DNA of 64,000 nucleotides from assembly GCF_000830005.1 (NCBI RefSeq), contig NZ_CP010407.1, forward strand, positions 1,703,001 through 1,767,000. Direction: 5' to 3'. Positions 62,284 through 64,000 of the stretch are shown here, piece by piece (positions within the stretch are counted from its first letter, which is position 1; each line of letters begins with the position of its first letter). The stretch is from Streptomyces vietnamensis. Its GTDB lineage: Bacteria; Actinomycetota; Actinomycetes; Streptomycetales; Streptomycetaceae. A program made the position numbers and the translations under genes. The notes under the pieces were generated by a model. It saw only the letters and a program-made list of their open reading frames with translations, ran no database searches and was not told the origin of the DNA.

Positions 62284-64000
62284 TCACCGTGCGTTGAAGT
62301 ACTTCGCCTCGGGGTGGTGGATGACGATGGCGTCGGTGGACTGCTCGGGGTGGAGCTGGAACTCCTCGGAGAGGTGGACGCCGATCCGCTCCGGCCGCAG
62401 CAGGTCCGCGATCTTCGCGCGGTCCTCCAGGTCGGGGCAGGCGCCGTAGCCGAGCGAGAAGCGCGCGCCCCGGTACTTGAGGTCGAACATGTCCTCGACG
62501 TTCTCGGGGTCCTCCCCGCCGAAGCCCAGCTCGGCGCGGACGCGGGCGTGCCAGTACTCGGCGAGGGCCTCGGCGAGCTGGACGGAGAGGCCGTGCAGTT
62601 CGAGGTAGTCGCGGTAGGAGTCGGACTCGAAGAGCTTGGCCGTGGCCTCGCCGATCTTCGAGCCGACGGTGACGACCTGGAGGCCGACGACGTCGGTCTC
62701 GCCGGACTCCTCCGGGCGGAAGAAGTCCGCGAGGCAGAGGCGGCGGCCGCGGCGCTGGCGGGGGAAGGAGAACCGGGTCCGCTCGTTGCCCGCCTCGTCC
62801 AGGATGATCAGGTCGTCGCCCTTGGAGACGCAGGGGAAGTAGCCGTGGACGACGGCCGCCTCCAGGAGGTTCTCGGTGTGGAGGCGCTCCAGCCAGCCGC
62901 GCAGCCGGGGCCGGCCCTCGGTCTCGACGAGCTCCTCGTACGCCGGTCCGTCGCCGGCCCGGTTCTGCTTGAGGCCCCACTGGCCCTTGAAGAGGGCGCC
63001 CTCGTCGAGCCAGGACGCGTAGTCCTTCAGCGGGATGCCCTTGACGACGCGGGTGCCCCAGAAGGGCGGGGTCGGCACCGGGTTGTCGGTGGCCACGTCG
63101 GAGCGGCCGCCGGGCTCCGGCTCGTCGACCTGGAGGGCGGCGGCGGTGCCGGTCTTGGCGACCCGGCGCTGCTTGAGCTCGGGGAGTACGGCTCCGGGGA
63201 CGCCGCGCTTGACGCCGATGAGCGCGTCCATGAGCCGCAGGCCCTCGAAGGCGTCGCGGGCGTAGCGGACCTCGCCCTGGTAGATCTCGTGGAGGTCCTG
63301 CTCGACGTAGGCGCGGGTGAGGGCGGCGCCGCCGAGGATCACGGGGTACTTGGCGGCCAGCTCGCGCTGGTTGAGCTCCTCCAGGTTCTCCTTCATGATC
63401 ACGGTGGACTTCACCAGCAGGCCGGACATGCCGATGACGTCGGCGTTGTGTTCCTCGGCGGCCTCCAGGATCGCGGAGACCGGCTGCTTGATGCCGATGT
63501 TGACGACGTTGTAGCCGTTGTTGGACAGGATGATGTCCACGAGGTTCTTGCCGATGTCGTGGACATCGCCCCGCACGGTCGCGAGCACGATGGTGCCCTT
63601 GCCCTCGGCGTCGGACTTCTCCATGTGCGGTTCGAGGTAGGCCACCGCCGTCTTCATGACCTCGGCGGACTGGAGCACGAACGGCAGCTGCATCTGGCCG
63701 GAGCCGAACAGCTCACCGACCGTCTTCATGCCGTCCAGGAGGGTGTCGTTGACGATGTCCAGGGCCGGCCGGTCCACGAGGGCCGCGTCGAGGTCGGCCT
63801 CCAGGCCGTTCTTCTCGCCGTCGACGATCCGCCGCTTCAGACGCTCCTCCAGCGGCAGCGCGAGCAGCTCCTCCGCCTTCCCGGCCTTCAGGGACTTCGC
63901 CGTCGCGCCCTCGAACAGGGCCATCAGCTTCTGCAGCGGGTCGTAGCCCTCCCGCCGCCGGTCGTAGATCAGGTCGAGGGCGGTGGTGACCTGCTCCTCG
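62284..64000 (-). CDS. metH: Cobalamin-dependent methionine synthase, C-terminal part
   Basis: About 572 C-terminal codons; the start is beyond the right edge. The helical cap is followed by the B12-binding DxHxxG motif GDVHDIGKNLVDIILSN and by NIGIKQPVSAILEAAEEHNADVIGMSGLLVKS (split as NIGIKQPVSAILEAAEEH and NADVIGMSGLLVKS). The C-terminal activation domain has the SAM-site region GYGACPDLEDR and ends HHPEAKYFNAR. It methylates homocysteine using methyl-tetrahydrofolate via cobalamin, completing methionine synthesis. Any cobalamin riboswitch would lie outside the window. Confidence 0.95.
   Translation of the reverse strand, partial: EEQVTTALDLIYDRRREGYDPLQKLMALFEGATAKSLKAGKAEELLALPLEERLKRRIVDGEKNGLEADLDAALVDRPALDIVNDTLLDGMKTVGELFGSGQMQLPFVLQSAEVMKTAVAYLEPHMEKSDAEGKGTIVLATVRGDVHDIGKNLVDIILSNNGYNVVNIGIKQPVSAILEAAEEHNADVIGMSGLLVKSTVIMKENLEELNQRELAAKYPVILGGAALTRAYVEQDLHEIYQGEVRYARDAFEGLRLMDALIGVKRGVPGAVLPELKQRRVAKTGTAAALQVDEPEPGGRSDVATDNPVPTPPFWGTRVVKGIPLKDYASWLDEGALFKGQWGLKQNRAGDGPAYEELVETEGRPRLRGWLERLHTENLLEAAVVHGYFPCVSKGDDLIILDEAGNERTRFSFPRQRRGRRLCLADFFRPEESGETDVVGLQVVTVGSKIGEATAKLFESDSYRDYLELHGLSVQLAEALAEYWHARVRAELGFGGEDPENVEDMFDLKYRGARFSLGYGACPDLEDRAKIADLLRPERIGVHLSEEFQLHPEQSTDAIVIHHPEAKYFNAR

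Overview
The window is a stretch of the conserved chromosomal core of a Streptomyces-type actinomycete. The evidence is very high GC, frequent GTG starts, perfect GC-rich hairpin terminators without long U-runs, a complete Pup-proteasome locus, a Tat pair, Crp-like and DmdR-like operators, and a gene order (rplT-rpmI-infC ... glnA4 ... tatAC ... pafCBA ... prcAB-pup-dop-arc ... metH) that matches the S. coelicolor core as I remember it. No rRNA, tRNA, CRISPR array, prophage or intact transposase was found.

Layout. 1-3.4 kb: the end of a TrmH-type RNA methylase, the infC-rpmI-rplT translation operon with a structured leader, a DUF1844 gene and an SseB-family gene. 3.4-8.7 kb: a mycosin protease translationally coupled to a Pro/Ala-rich membrane protein, a PLP-dependent deaminase/aldolase and a secreted HAD phosphatase. 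8.7-15.4 kb: an ethanolamine/amine utilisation cluster by gamma-glutamylation (ligase, aldehyde dehydrogenase, SDR, FCD-type GntR regulator, ethanolamine permease, class-C26 gamma-glutamyl hydrolase); a shared 22-bp motif lies in front of the ligase and permease genes. 15.5-19.5 kb: NCS1 permease, a probably leaderless TetR gene and a YtcJ-like amidohydrolase. 19.5-32.4 kb: an accessory-looking stretch with a LysR/TDT pair, a metal-receptor-like protein, an XRE-cupin regulator, a glycine-betaine ABC system, a 5'-3' exonuclease, an iron-box-controlled siderophore-interacting protein and a MerR-controlled membrane-protein pair. It is bounded by two inverted copies of a ~209-bp double-hairpin repeat element. 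The second copy sits inside a broken ADP-ribosylglycohydrolase gene, next to a second broken gene.

32.4-52.3 kb, almost all on the minus strand: a cytochrome P450, a Ski2/HelY-like helicase, TatC and TatA, two small proteins, the WYL regulators PafC and PafB, two FKBP prolyl isomerases, the Pup ligase PafA, an MFS exporter with a divergent LacI regulator, the 20S proteasome subunits PrcA and PrcB, Pup, Dop and the ATPase Arc/Mpa. Together they make, tag, deliver and degrade pupylated proteins. 52.4-64 kb: a ferredoxin, a secreted protein of unknown role, the tRNA m1A58 methylase TrmI, a site-2 protease with CBS domains, a RecB-like nuclease, a NarL-type response regulator, two family-5 ABC binding lipoproteins without permeases, a HAD phosphatase and the C-terminal part of MetH, cut by the window edge.

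The most unusual signals are the covarying paired-hairpin element, the infC start (apparently AUC, behind a terminator-like leader), a palindrome family that supplies stop codons, two short duplications of gene 3' ends, and a pair of perfect DnaA boxes far from any visible origin.
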